A stretch of 15,247 bases of DNA from NCBI GenBank assembly GCA_964487505.1, contig CAZARD010000109.1:1-15247 (forward strand). The letters are read 5' to 3'. The notes under the pieces were generated by a model. That model saw only the letters and a program-made list of their open reading frames with translations, was not told where the DNA came from and did not search any database. Position 1 is the first letter of the stretch. Every line of letters starts with the position of its first letter. The position numbers and the translations under genes are program-made. This stretch comes from JAFDVJ01 sp964487505 (GTDB lineage Bacteria > Acidobacteriota > Blastocatellia > Pyrinomonadales > Pyrinomonadaceae). This document shows positions 7,607 to 13,522 of this stretch, piece after piece.

Positions 7607-7890
7607 TGGGAGACTGTTTGAAAAGCGCGATTTCGGAGTGGCTACAGTCGGTCGCGATCCGTGTCGCGTAGCGATCACCTGACTTTAGACATAGGTTTCA
7701 ACCCACGGTTGGACGCAATCCGATCCCGCGTCGCGTCAGCGACGGATGATTCAATCGTCGCTGACGCGACGCGTTCGAACGGCCCGGTCGCCGTGGGTTG
7801 AAACCCACGGCTAAAGTCAATTGATCGCTACGCGACCAAGGAGCAAGAGCCTGAAGCCGCTCTGAAATCGACTTTTCAGACATCCTCCTG
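7607..7890. mobile_element. MITE-like or composite REP element with long inverted arms
   Basis: The inner arms at 7663-7708 and 7791-7836 are each 46 bases and match at 41 of 46 positions when inverted. Outside them, 7615-7648 and about 7849-7882 also match in inverted orientation (roughly 27 of 31 aligned bases), with a divergent stretch of about 15 bases between. In the centre is a perfect 18-bp inverted repeat (7727-7744 and 7756-7773) with an 11-base spacer. The right arm itself holds a tight hairpin, ccgtgggttgaaacccacgg at 7791-7810; the partner copy in the left arm has decayed. No ORF is contained, so the element must have been mobilised in trans. No clear target-site duplication is visible, and no RAYT or other transposase lies nearby apart from the remnants to the right. 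Confidence 0.6.
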
Positions 7891-8044
7891 AACGATTGGC
7901 GGGCGTGTGGCCAGACCTGATCAATTGAAAGATCGTCCGTGCGCGCGGCACGCCCGAAAACGCGCTCGATGACGATTTATTGACCATTTCAGAAACGTGC
8001 CTGAAGAACGTTTCTTGAGAGAACGGACAAACGGCCAGATCCAG

Positions 8045-8190
8045 CCAGTCGTCGCTGGCGAACAGCGTCGCGACGCACATGCGGCGCCTGTTCTCTTGTT
8101 CAGTCGTTCGAGCATGTTCGTCATCCGCAGTCGGCGCCGTTGCTATTTGTGGAGCGAGAAGACGGTCAGTCTCTCGGGATTCTGACGAAA
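8045..8190 (-). pseudogene. remnant of an IS256-family transposase (C-terminal part)
   Basis: Reading the minus strand from 8190 gives FRQNPERLTVFSLHK, a stop (TAG), then QRRRLRMTNMLERLN. After a frameshift it continues as QENRRRMCVATLF. This fits the conserved C-terminal block of IS256 (Mutator-type) transposases, of the form LxVFxLPExxRRRLRTTNMLERLNQEIRRRTRV. Restoring a single C near 8096 gives LERLNQENRRR in one frame, so the gene died by at least one single-base deletion and one nonsense change. Similarity fades below about 8050. No DDE residues or terminal repeats remain. The call rests on recognising the motif by eye. Confidence 0.66.
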
Positions 8191-8199
8191 GGAGAAAAT

Positions 8200-8256
8200 A
8201 TGAACGCAGAGAGTAAGCTTATCAAAAGCAAAATGTCGGTTTTGGATCTGGCGAAG
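8200..8256 (+). pseudogene. N-terminal fragment of an IS481-type transposase
   Basis: An ATG with a good ribosome binding site (aaaggag seven bases upstream) opens MNAESKLIKSKMSVLDLAK. This resembles the first residues of IS481-family transposases (of the form ESKLIKxKxxVLELAKQLGN). The similarity stops after LAK, and the frame then runs antisense into the end of the neighbouring nucleotidyltransferase gene, stopping at 8325. The rest of the insertion sequence is missing, so this is a truncated left end. The match is only about 19 residues, so it is tentative. Confidence 0.45.
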
Positions 8257-8261
8257 CCTCA

Positions 8262-8702
8262 TTACTCGCCAATTTTCTCCAGATCTGCAAGATCCTGCAA
8301 ACGGCCGCTTGCACGCTTGTTCTGACGAAGGCCGGCAAGGTCGATCACTGATATGGTGAGCCCGTCGATCTCGACCTCAACCCTTCGTTCGTAACATTCG
8401 GCGAAATCAACACCATCGAGTGAGTTTATCAGATCGATTCGGTTCGGAGGATAGCCGATTTGCATGATCGATCCTTCCTGCAGCAAGTCCGTGTCCGATA
8501 TGCCGAGATCCCCGAATCCGAAATCGTGCAACGCGGAAAGAACGTTCTCTACATTCTCCACACTGCGTTCGATCCAGATATCGACATCCTTGGTGTAACG
8601 CGGATACCCGTGAAATGCAACCGCGTACCCGCCGATTATCAGATATCTAACGTTCCTTGAGTTTAGACACTCGAAGAACTCTCTGAAATCTTTGTTCAGC
8701 AT
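8262..8702 (-). CDS. minimal nucleotidyltransferase-fold protein
   Basis: The protein has 146 residues. The nucleotidyltransferase fold is shown by IIGGYAVAFHG at 22-32, then the metal-binding DVD at 39-41 in YTKDVDIWIE, and a third carboxylate D90 in NRIDLI. The C terminus, LAGLRQNKRASGRLQDLADL at 122-141, is the helix typical of AbiEii-like and DUF6036-type nucleotidyltransferases. These proteins transfer a nucleotide to RNA or protein targets and often act as toxins in toxin-antitoxin or abortive-infection pairs; the target here is unknown. The ATG at 8702 is preferred over an upstream start because the fold begins right after it. The start lies 56 bases inside the small gene at 8647-8856, so translation is probably coupled. 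It ends 6 bases from the IS481 fragment. Confidence 0.8.
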   Translation of the reverse strand: MLNKDFREFFECLNSRNVRYLIIGGYAVAFHGYPRYTKDVDIWIERSVENVENVLSALHDFGFGDLGISDTDLLQEGSIMQIGYPPNRIDLINSLDGVDFAECYERRVEVEIDGLTISVIDLAGLRQNKRASGRLQDLADLEKIGE

Positions 8703-8856
8703 CCGTGTATTTCCAATCGTTGTACTCCCGGCGAATTTCTTCCAGAGCTTCGAGACGCTCGGAGTAGGTACACGATCTCCAATACGCGGCATCGTCGCTT
8801 CGGTCGCGAAGCTTCGTCTTTCGAATTACTGGTTTTATTGACCTTGTCTTTATCAT
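8647..8856 (-). CDS. small basic protein paired with the nucleotidyltransferase
   Basis: The protein has 69 residues, MIKTRSIKPVIRKTKLRDRS at its start and RFQRVLRVSKLKER at its end. Its middle (DDAAYWRSCTYSERLEALEE, then IRREYNDWKY) looks like a family of short proteins encoded directly upstream of AbiEii/DUF6036-type nucleotidyltransferases; this is from memory of the pattern. The basic ends and helical middle suggest a nucleic-acid- or partner-binding role. By position it is the likely antitoxin or regulatory partner, but that is inference. ATG at 8856 was chosen; a TTG one codon earlier is possible. Its end overlaps the nucleotidyltransferase by 56 bases in another frame. Confidence 0.72.
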   Translation of the reverse strand: MIKTRSIKPVIRKTKLRDRSDDAAYWRSCTYSERLEALEEIRREYNDWKYTDAEQRFQRVLRVSKLKER

Positions 8857-8867
8857 CAACGCACTTG

Positions 8868-8873
8868 ATTATA
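8868..8873 (-). promoter_or_regulatory. candidate -10 box for the nucleotidyltransferase pair
   Basis: A perfect TATAAT on the minus strand (GGGTTATAATCAAG) lies 11 bases before the ATG at 8856. This would give a leader of about five bases or none. The GGTTATAAT context is the same as at 2290-2295. No good -35 box is seen. Confidence 0.32.
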
Positions 8874-9132
8874 ACCCAAGAACGGTTCGAAGGGATGAGA
8901 TAAAGTAATCGGTATTCCATCGGCTTTGGCTGATCGCGAAACGACTGACGCGCAAAAACCGATACGCTCCGGAATTGCCGGTTCTGAATGCGCGGAGTGG
9001 ATCGTTAGTTAGAGCGAGGTCCACCGCTCCTTGGACGCCAAAGAAACTGAACCAATACGTCATTCCGGCGATCAAGACTCACCTCACCAGGAGCGGCGAG
9101 TCAGAGCGCAGCCGAAAACATCCGCGGCATCG
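8874..9132. other. intergenic region, possible short gene remnant
   Basis: No gene is supported. A minus-strand frame ending at 8869 (MTYWFSFFGVQGAVDLALTN from 9063) reads somewhat like the tail of a membrane protein. A stop lies just upstream in the same frame and no ribosome binding site is visible, so it is at most a fragment. A short inverted pair (ccgctcct near 9022, aggagcgg near 9090) is also present. Confidence 0.25.
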
Positions 9133-10062
9133 TCAACGACCGGCGAGGATGTTCTCGACGATCGCGAGGTCGTCGGTCATCACCACGCCTTTTCTTTTCA
9201 GTCGGTCCAGCATTTCGCGGGCGTCCTCGATGCGTTGTTGATGGATCAGGCACATCGCCTTCGCCGCGAGAATGTTCGGATGCTTTTCGGCGGAGACCAA
9301 CGAGAGCGAGTAGTCGAAGGCCGCTTCGACGTCGGAATCAGAGAAGTCTTCAAAAGACAATCGCCGCGAGAATTCAGACTCCGGGATCGCTGAGACGTAA
9401 CGGAAGACGACGCTCGCCGACCGCGGAACATCATCGACGAATTCGAAATGATCGCGCAGGCGCCAGTGAAGCAGATGTATCCATCCTGTGAAAAAATGCG
9501 CGAAGTCCTGATGAAAGACCAAACTTCTGCCCGGAACGAGATGCGGGTAGAAGTTCGCAAAGATCGAGTTCGTCAGGTCCCAGTTCTTCATCGCATCGAC
9601 TAGCAGGAACTCGATATCGCCGCCGTCCCAGCCGAGGGTCACGAGATCGCCCGGATGAGGTTCGATCAGGGATGCGAACTCGCGCGTCCGCGACCGGTAT
9701 TCATCGAGGAAGCTGTCGCCCGGACGGAACTTTCCCAAAAGATCCGTCCCGCGGACCGAGTCGTTCATCGATTCGTACCAGACGAAAGTGTCGTAGGCGT
9801 GGATCTTGCGTCCCGAGCCGGCGAAATTCGCATTGCGCGCGAGGCCGCGCGCGAGCGGGATCGTCGTCGATCCCAAGAAACAACCGAGATCGACGACCTC
9901 GCCGAAACCGCGATATCTTTTCTCACCGAACCCCTGAAGATATCGTTGCTCGGCGACCGATGTCATTCCGACAAGCTCGCCCGTGAAAAGCCGCTTCGCG
10001 CGCATATACAGGCTGTGAAGCCAGGCAACCTGGCGGAGTTTGTTTCTGATCTTCTGAAGCAT
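9133..10062 (-). CDS. class I SAM-dependent methyltransferase-like protein
   Basis: The protein has 309 residues. A Rossmann-type SAM-binding core is visible: motif I VVDLGCFLGSTTIPLARGL at 56-74, the next strand ending in an acidic residue in KIHAYDTF at 86-93, and DIEFLLVDAMKNW at 149-161. It continues with HLVPGRSLVFHQDF at 174-187, where a metal or catalytic DxH-like site sits in related TylF/Methyltransf_24-type enzymes. The layout resembles O-methyltransferases acting on sugars or small molecules. The substrate cannot be told from the sequence. Residues 240-305 form a helical tail of TPR-like character (AAKAMCLIHQQRIEDAREML). ATG at 10062 was chosen; there is no strong ribosome binding site. 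A GATAAT lies at 10078-10073, ten bases before the start. No biosynthetic neighbours are present, so it stands alone. Confidence 0.78.
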   Translation of the reverse strand: MLQKIRNKLRQVAWLHSLYMRAKRLFTGELVGMTSVAEQRYLQGFGEKRYRGFGEVVDLGCFLGSTTIPLARGLARNANFAGSGRKIHAYDTFVWYESMNDSVRGTDLLGKFRPGDSFLDEYRSRTREFASLIEPHPGDLVTLGWDGGDIEFLLVDAMKNWDLTNSIFANFYPHLVPGRSLVFHQDFAHFFTGWIHLLHWRLRDHFEFVDDVPRSASVVFRYVSAIPESEFSRRLSFEDFSDSDVEAAFDYSLSLVSAEKHPNILAAKAMCLIHQQRIEDAREMLDRLKRKGVVMTDDLAIVENILAGR

Positions 10063-10083
10063 TACCGACTTGATTATCCCAGA

Positions 10084-10222
10084 TAAACCCAGATTACGCG
10101 ATAAGATGACTTAACGGCTTTTCGCCACGGATTGCACGAATCCTCACATATTATTCTGTGTTTTGTTCGCGAAATTCGTGAAATCCGCGGCAGAATGTTT
10201 CAAATGCGTAATCCCGGATAAA
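10084..10222. repeat. nested imperfect palindromic element
   Basis: The inner arms, gccacggattgcacgaat at 10124-10141 and attcgtgaaatccgcggc at 10174-10191, match inverted at 16 of 18 positions, with a 32-base loop. Outside them, taaacccagattacgc at 10084-10099 and gcgtaatcccggataa at 10206-10221 share an inverted gattacgc core. The outer left arm also recurs with one change at 2-17. The gap between the methyltransferase and vapC (10063-10352) holds no other feature; a short minus-strand frame across it is built from the repeat. Confidence 0.5.
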
Positions 10223-10352
10223 GGGCTCGAAGAAAAATGCGTCGTGGAAAGATCTCAACTGCGCGTCGGACTGATTTTGCTCGCGAATCGCAAGAAGAAT
10301 GGGAAGAGGACTGGTTTCAATAACGCCGGGCTTTGGTTTCGCGGCTTCTGCG

Positions 10353-10751
10353 CTACCAATCAAGTTCAAGTCCGTATCGCCTGAATCTCTCGAAATCGCG
10401 ATCTTTGCTTAGAATGGTCAGGCTTCGGGTAATCGCCTGCCATATCAGCATTCGGTCAAACGGATCGTTGTGACTGCTTTCATCCAGTCTGTGATAGCTC
10501 AACGCCTCCTCCGGACTGAGCTCGATGGTGGAGAATTCCATCTTCCGTATCAGGTCAATGAGTTTTTCCGGCTTGATCTTGCCCAGATCGAGCTTTTTGA
10601 TTCTAACCTTGAGTGAGATCTCCCAAAGACTTACGGCGCTGACAAAAATGTCGTTGTCGCCATCTTCGATAATCGCCTTCGCTCTCTCTGATAAATTTCC
10701 GGTGCCGGAAATAGTCCATAGGAATGTGTGGGTGTCGAGAAGATATTTCAC
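10353..10751 (-). CDS. vapC: VapC-type PIN-domain ribonuclease toxin
   Basis: This 132-residue PIN-domain protein is expected to cut RNA in the cytoplasm when free of its antitoxin. PIN landmarks are in order: LLDTHTFLW at 4-12 with catalytic D6, SAVSLWEISLK at 38-48 with E44, HNDPFDRMLIWQA at 94-106 with D96 and D99, and LTILSKDRDF at 111-120 with D117. All the acidic residues expected for metal binding are present, so the toxin looks intact. The ATG overlaps the antitoxin stop by four bases (ATGA), so translation is coupled. Base composition is visibly more AT-rich than that of the neighbouring SulP gene, as is common for transferred toxin-antitoxin loci. Confidence 0.93.
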   Translation of the reverse strand: MKYLLDTHTFLWTISGTGNLSERAKAIIEDGDNDIFVSAVSLWEISLKVRIKKLDLGKIKPEKLIDLIRKMEFSTIELSPEEALSYHRLDESSHNDPFDRMLIWQAITRSLTILSKDRDFERFRRYGLELDW

Positions 10752-10987
10752 CTGAGGTCTGCAAATTCTCCTTCTGTAATCTTGAAATCGTCGGCGAACT
10801 TAATCGCCGTTTTTCCCTCAAAAAGCCCGATCTTGCGTTTTCCGCGTTTCGTTTGCCTAAACGGCACGATCATCGCGATCGGTTGCTTTCGCTTGCCGAA
10901 AAGAATTCCGATCGACTCGCCGGCCTTCACTTTTTCAAGCACCTCCGAAAACTGCGCTTTCAATTCTCCGACAGAGAGCGTCTTCAT
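10748..10987 (-). CDS. Phd/YefM-type antitoxin
   Basis: The protein has 79 residues. The N-terminal half, MKTLSVGELKAQFSEVLEKV then KAGESIGILFGKRKQPIAMI, is the Phd/prevent-host-death fold: a DNA-binding dimer that represses its own operon. The C-terminal tail (about 50-79, ending ITEGEFADLR) should bind and inhibit the PIN toxin. It lies directly ahead of vapC with a four-base overlap. The start is ATG at 10987, six bases after a -10 box, so the message is probably leaderless; no ribosome binding site is seen. Repression is expected through the palindrome at 11006-11040. Confidence 0.88.
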   Translation of the reverse strand: MKTLSVGELKAQFSEVLEKVKAGESIGILFGKRKQPIAMIVPFRQTKRGKRKIGLFEGKTAIKFADDFKITEGEFADLR

Positions 10988-10993
10988 ACCGCG

Positions 10994-11022
10994 ATCGTAT
11001 GCTGACCGGATGTTCTTGTCAA
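10994..11022 (-). promoter_or_regulatory. promoter of the phd-vapC operon
   Basis: On the minus strand a perfect TTGACA (11022-11017) is followed after exactly 17 bases by TACGAT (10999-10994), four of six to consensus. The ATG comes six bases later. The -35 box lies inside the operator palindrome, so a bound repressor would block RNA polymerase. Confidence 0.65.
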
Positions 11023-11040
11023 GTTGACAAGAACATCCGG
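11006..11040. promoter_or_regulatory. 35-bp operator palindrome of the toxin-antitoxin operon
   Basis: The perfect 17-bp arms, ccggatgttcttgtcaa (11006-11022) and ttgacaagaacatccgg (11024-11040), flank a single central base. It lies 18 bases upstream of the antitoxin ATG and overlaps the -35 box. This is the expected site for autorepression by the antitoxin or the toxin-antitoxin complex. It also lies 23 bases after the SulP stop codon, so its RNA hairpin might reduce read-through from that gene, though no U-run follows. Confidence 0.75.
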
Positions 11041-11063
11041 TATCGGGAAACGGAACTCACCGG

Positions 11064-13286
11064 CTACCGATCTTCGAGCGCACGGACCTCGCTGTCGGTG
11101 TGTCGAAGATGCAGTGAAATGGCGCGCGCGACGCGTTCGAAGACGCGTACGCCCAGAACCGCGTCCTTGATCGCGTGTTTGTCGAACTCGTCCCTCGAAA
11201 GTACGTAGAGTTCGCAATCCGTTTTTGCTTCCGCATCGGCGGACCGCTTGCCCCGGTCCAGAAACGCCATCTCACCGAAGAAGTCGCCCCTGCCGAACGT
11301 CGCGAGATGATGGACCTTGCCGCCTTTGAGCGGGAGAAGTATTCGTACCACGCCGCGGCGGACAAGGAAAATTTCGTCACCTTCGTCACCGTGACCGAAA
11401 ACCTTTTCTCCAGCGCGCACCGTTCTTTCAAAGATGCAATCACGTAACTTGCCGAGGACCTCGTCATCGCATCCGCTGAACAGTTCGATCTCGCCGAGGT
11501 CCAACGCGGACGACTCTTCCTTCCGGGTCCAACCGGCCGACTCGAGGATTCGCGCTTCCATCCAGTCCAACGCGTCGTCCCGAATTTCAAAGATCCGGAT
11601 GTCGCCTTTGTCTTCACCTACGAGGCCGACCTTCTGCATATAACCGTGGAGGTCCTGGCGACGCGACAGGCTCGACGGCATGCCGCTGAAAAGCAGCCCG
11701 CCGCCTGATTCCTTGAGACGCTCGTGTATCTGCTCGAAAAGGTGTGCGGCGGTGTAGTCCATCGACTGCACTCGGCGCATATCGAAGAGCACCCACTTTC
11801 GAATCTTAAGATCCGGTTCCAACTCCGTGAACAGGTTGTCCGTCGTGCCGAAAAACAGGTTTCCCTGCAGTTCGTAAACGGCGGCGTCCTCGCCGTATTC
11901 ATCGAGGATCTCCCGTTCGGAATGAAGCCGCGAAGTCTTGGACGAGATCTCCCTGAGCGTCGCCCGTCGTCTCAATACCGATCCACGAATTTGATCGCGT
12001 ATGAACAGCAGGATCGCGAGTCCGATTCCGGTTGCTGAAGCCGAGATAAGGCCGACGGTCTCGGCGACGACCACGACCGCCGCAATGACCACGAAGTCGA
12101 GCCGCGTTTCCGAGTTCTTGAGCAATCCGAACGCCTGCCAGTCAAACATACGGAAGGCAACAACCAGGAGAATTCCGGCCAGGGCGCCGATCGGAACCCA
12201 CGCGATCAGAGGGGACAAGAAGAGGATGGCGAGGACCACGAAAACGCCTTCGATGAAGCCGGATTGACTCTTGCGGCCGCCGCTGGCGACGTTGACCAAG
12301 GTCGGGCCCATCGTACCGGCGCCGGGCATGCCGCCGGCGACGAACGACGCGAGATTCGCGACGCCCTGCCCGAACAACTCGCGGTTCGAGTTATGCCGCG
12401 TGCGCGTCAACGCGCCGAGCACCACGCCGGTCTTGAGCGTATCGATCGACAGCAGGACAGACAGGGCCAGGGCTGAATAGATGACGAGTTTCAGATCGTC
12501 CAGACGGATCGTCAAAAGCGAACCGAATCGGTCGCCGACAGTTTGCAGGAACGACGCGCTCGATTGGATCGGCCCGATCACCAGAGGGTTGTTCTCGATC
12601 GTCAGCAACGAACGATCGAACAGTCCAAGCATCAAGTAACAGGCGACTCCCGAAACGAGAGCGAGGATGGCGGCGGGAATCGTCTTGGTCAACCGCCCGG
12701 CGAACAGCATCACGACGATCGTAACGATGCCGACGATGATTCCCGGCCATTTCCAAAGGCCGGGAGACTGGAGGCCGTGCAGAAGCCCGGTGTCAGCGGG
12801 CAATCCGAGCAGTTTGGGCAACTGTCCGAGCGCAATGATCAGTCCGACGCCCGAAAGGTAGCCGCTGACGACAGGATACGGAATGTACTTGATCAGCTGG
12901 CCGCCTTTGACCAAACCGTAGAACGCCTGCAGGAACGCCGAAAGCAGCGCCGTCAGCGCAAGCAGCCCGGGAATTCTCTCCGGTTCGATGTGTCCGCCGG
13001 CGAGCGTGATCGCAAGGCCCGACAGCACCGCGGCGGCCGGCGCGCAGGGCGCCGTGATCAGGGCCGGTGTTCCTCCTATAAACGGAGCCGCCAGACCCAG
13101 GGCGGCCGCGCCGATCATCCCGACAAGCGCGCCTTGGCCGGCCATTTCCGGCGAGATCGCCGAGAAAACGAGAACGCCGAAGGCGATCGAGGAAGGCAAT
13201 GCAACGAGCATTGATGCCAACCCGCCCCAGACCTCATTGATAAAATTGGAACGCTGGGCTGTTGACGAAGACGTTGTGGTGGTCAT
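11064..13286 (-). CDS. SulP (SLC26) transporter with STAS and cyclic-nucleotide-binding domains
   Basis: This is a 740-residue inner-membrane anion transporter. Residues about 15-430 form the SulP membrane domain, with strings of hydrophobic helices and the family-typical NSNRELFGQGVANLASFVAG at 299-318 followed by GGMPGAGTMGPTLVNVASGG. Residues about 465-580 are a STAS domain (VYELQGNLFFGTTDNLF, KWVLFDMRRVQSMDYTAAHL). Residues about 600-725 are a cyclic-nucleotide-binding domain (LFSGCDDEVLGKLRD...GEKVFGHGDEGDEIFLV...RGDFFGEMAFL). Its phosphate-binding cassette keeps E672 and R681-S682-A683, so ligand binding is plausible. The substrate (sulfate, bicarbonate or another anion) cannot be told. 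cAMP or cGMP probably gates transport; that is inference. The start is ATG at 13286 with the ribosome binding site GGGAGA seven bases upstream. It is monocistronic, with its own promoter. Confidence 0.92.
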   Translation of the reverse strand: MTTTTSSSTAQRSNFINEVWGGLASMLVALPSSIAFGVLVFSAISPEMAGQGALVGMIGAAALGLAAPFIGGTPALITAPCAPAAAVLSGLAITLAGGHIEPERIPGLLALTALLSAFLQAFYGLVKGGQLIKYIPYPVVSGYLSGVGLIIALGQLPKLLGLPADTGLLHGLQSPGLWKWPGIIVGIVTIVVMLFAGRLTKTIPAAILALVSGVACYLMLGLFDRSLLTIENNPLVIGPIQSSASFLQTVGDRFGSLLTIRLDDLKLVIYSALALSVLLSIDTLKTGVVLGALTRTRHNSNRELFGQGVANLASFVAGGMPGAGTMGPTLVNVASGGRKSQSGFIEGVFVVLAILFLSPLIAWVPIGALAGILLVVAFRMFDWQAFGLLKNSETRLDFVVIAAVVVVAETVGLISASATGIGLAILLFIRDQIRGSVLRRRATLREISSKTSRLHSEREILDEYGEDAAVYELQGNLFFGTTDNLFTELEPDLKIRKWVLFDMRRVQSMDYTAAHLFEQIHERLKESGGGLLFSGMPSSLSRRQDLHGYMQKVGLVGEDKGDIRIFEIRDDALDWMEARILESAGWTRKEESSALDLGEIELFSGCDDEVLGKLRDCIFERTVRAGEKVFGHGDEGDEIFLVRRGVVRILLPLKGGKVHHLATFGRGDFFGEMAFLDRGKRSADAEAKTDCELYVLSRDEFDKHAIKDAVLGVRVFERVARAISLHLRHTDSEVRALEDR

Positions 13287-13346
13287 TGTGTTCTCCCGGC
13301 GAACGAAAGTCCGACGAATTCACGAAAACCAAACTACTCTTGTCTC

Positions 13347-13375
13347 ATCATAAGCCTGTTTCGAAATGGGCTCAA
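13347..13375 (-). promoter_or_regulatory. promoter of the SulP gene
   Basis: On the minus strand TTGAGC (13375-13370) is followed after 17 bases by TATGAT (13352-13347), five of six to the -10 consensus. Transcription would start near 13340 and give a leader of about 54 bases carrying the ribosome binding site. The rest of the gap 13376-13522 shows nothing more. Confidence 0.5.
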
Positions 13376-13522
13376 CGGCATCCCGCGGCGAAACCCGGAT
13401 AGGGAAGAAGTGATTTTTGGCGACCGCTGGGGTTAAGAGCTGATGCCAGCCATCAACTTGATGGAAAAGCACTCTCGAAACTCCCGGCGGTCGATTCCGG
13501 ACTGCCGATCCTTACGCCCACG

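Noticed and set aside
7345..7682. Two overlapping plus-strand frames of about 105 codons
   Set aside because: They run through REP-like palindromes and into the arm of the MITE-like element, and have neither family resemblance nor a ribosome binding site.
8975..9393. Plus-strand frames opposite the end of the methyltransferase gene
   Set aside because: They are shadows of the methyltransferase at their right half and lie in non-coding sequence at their left half.
10151..10369. A 72-codon minus-strand frame after vapC
   Set aside because: Its C-terminal part is translated palindromic repeat, it overlaps the end of vapC, and no start signal is visible.
11006..11040. The palindrome as a rho-independent terminator of the SulP gene
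   Set aside because: No U-run follows the stem on the minus strand, and the -35 box of the antitoxin promoter lies inside it. An operator explains it better, though some effect on read-through is possible.
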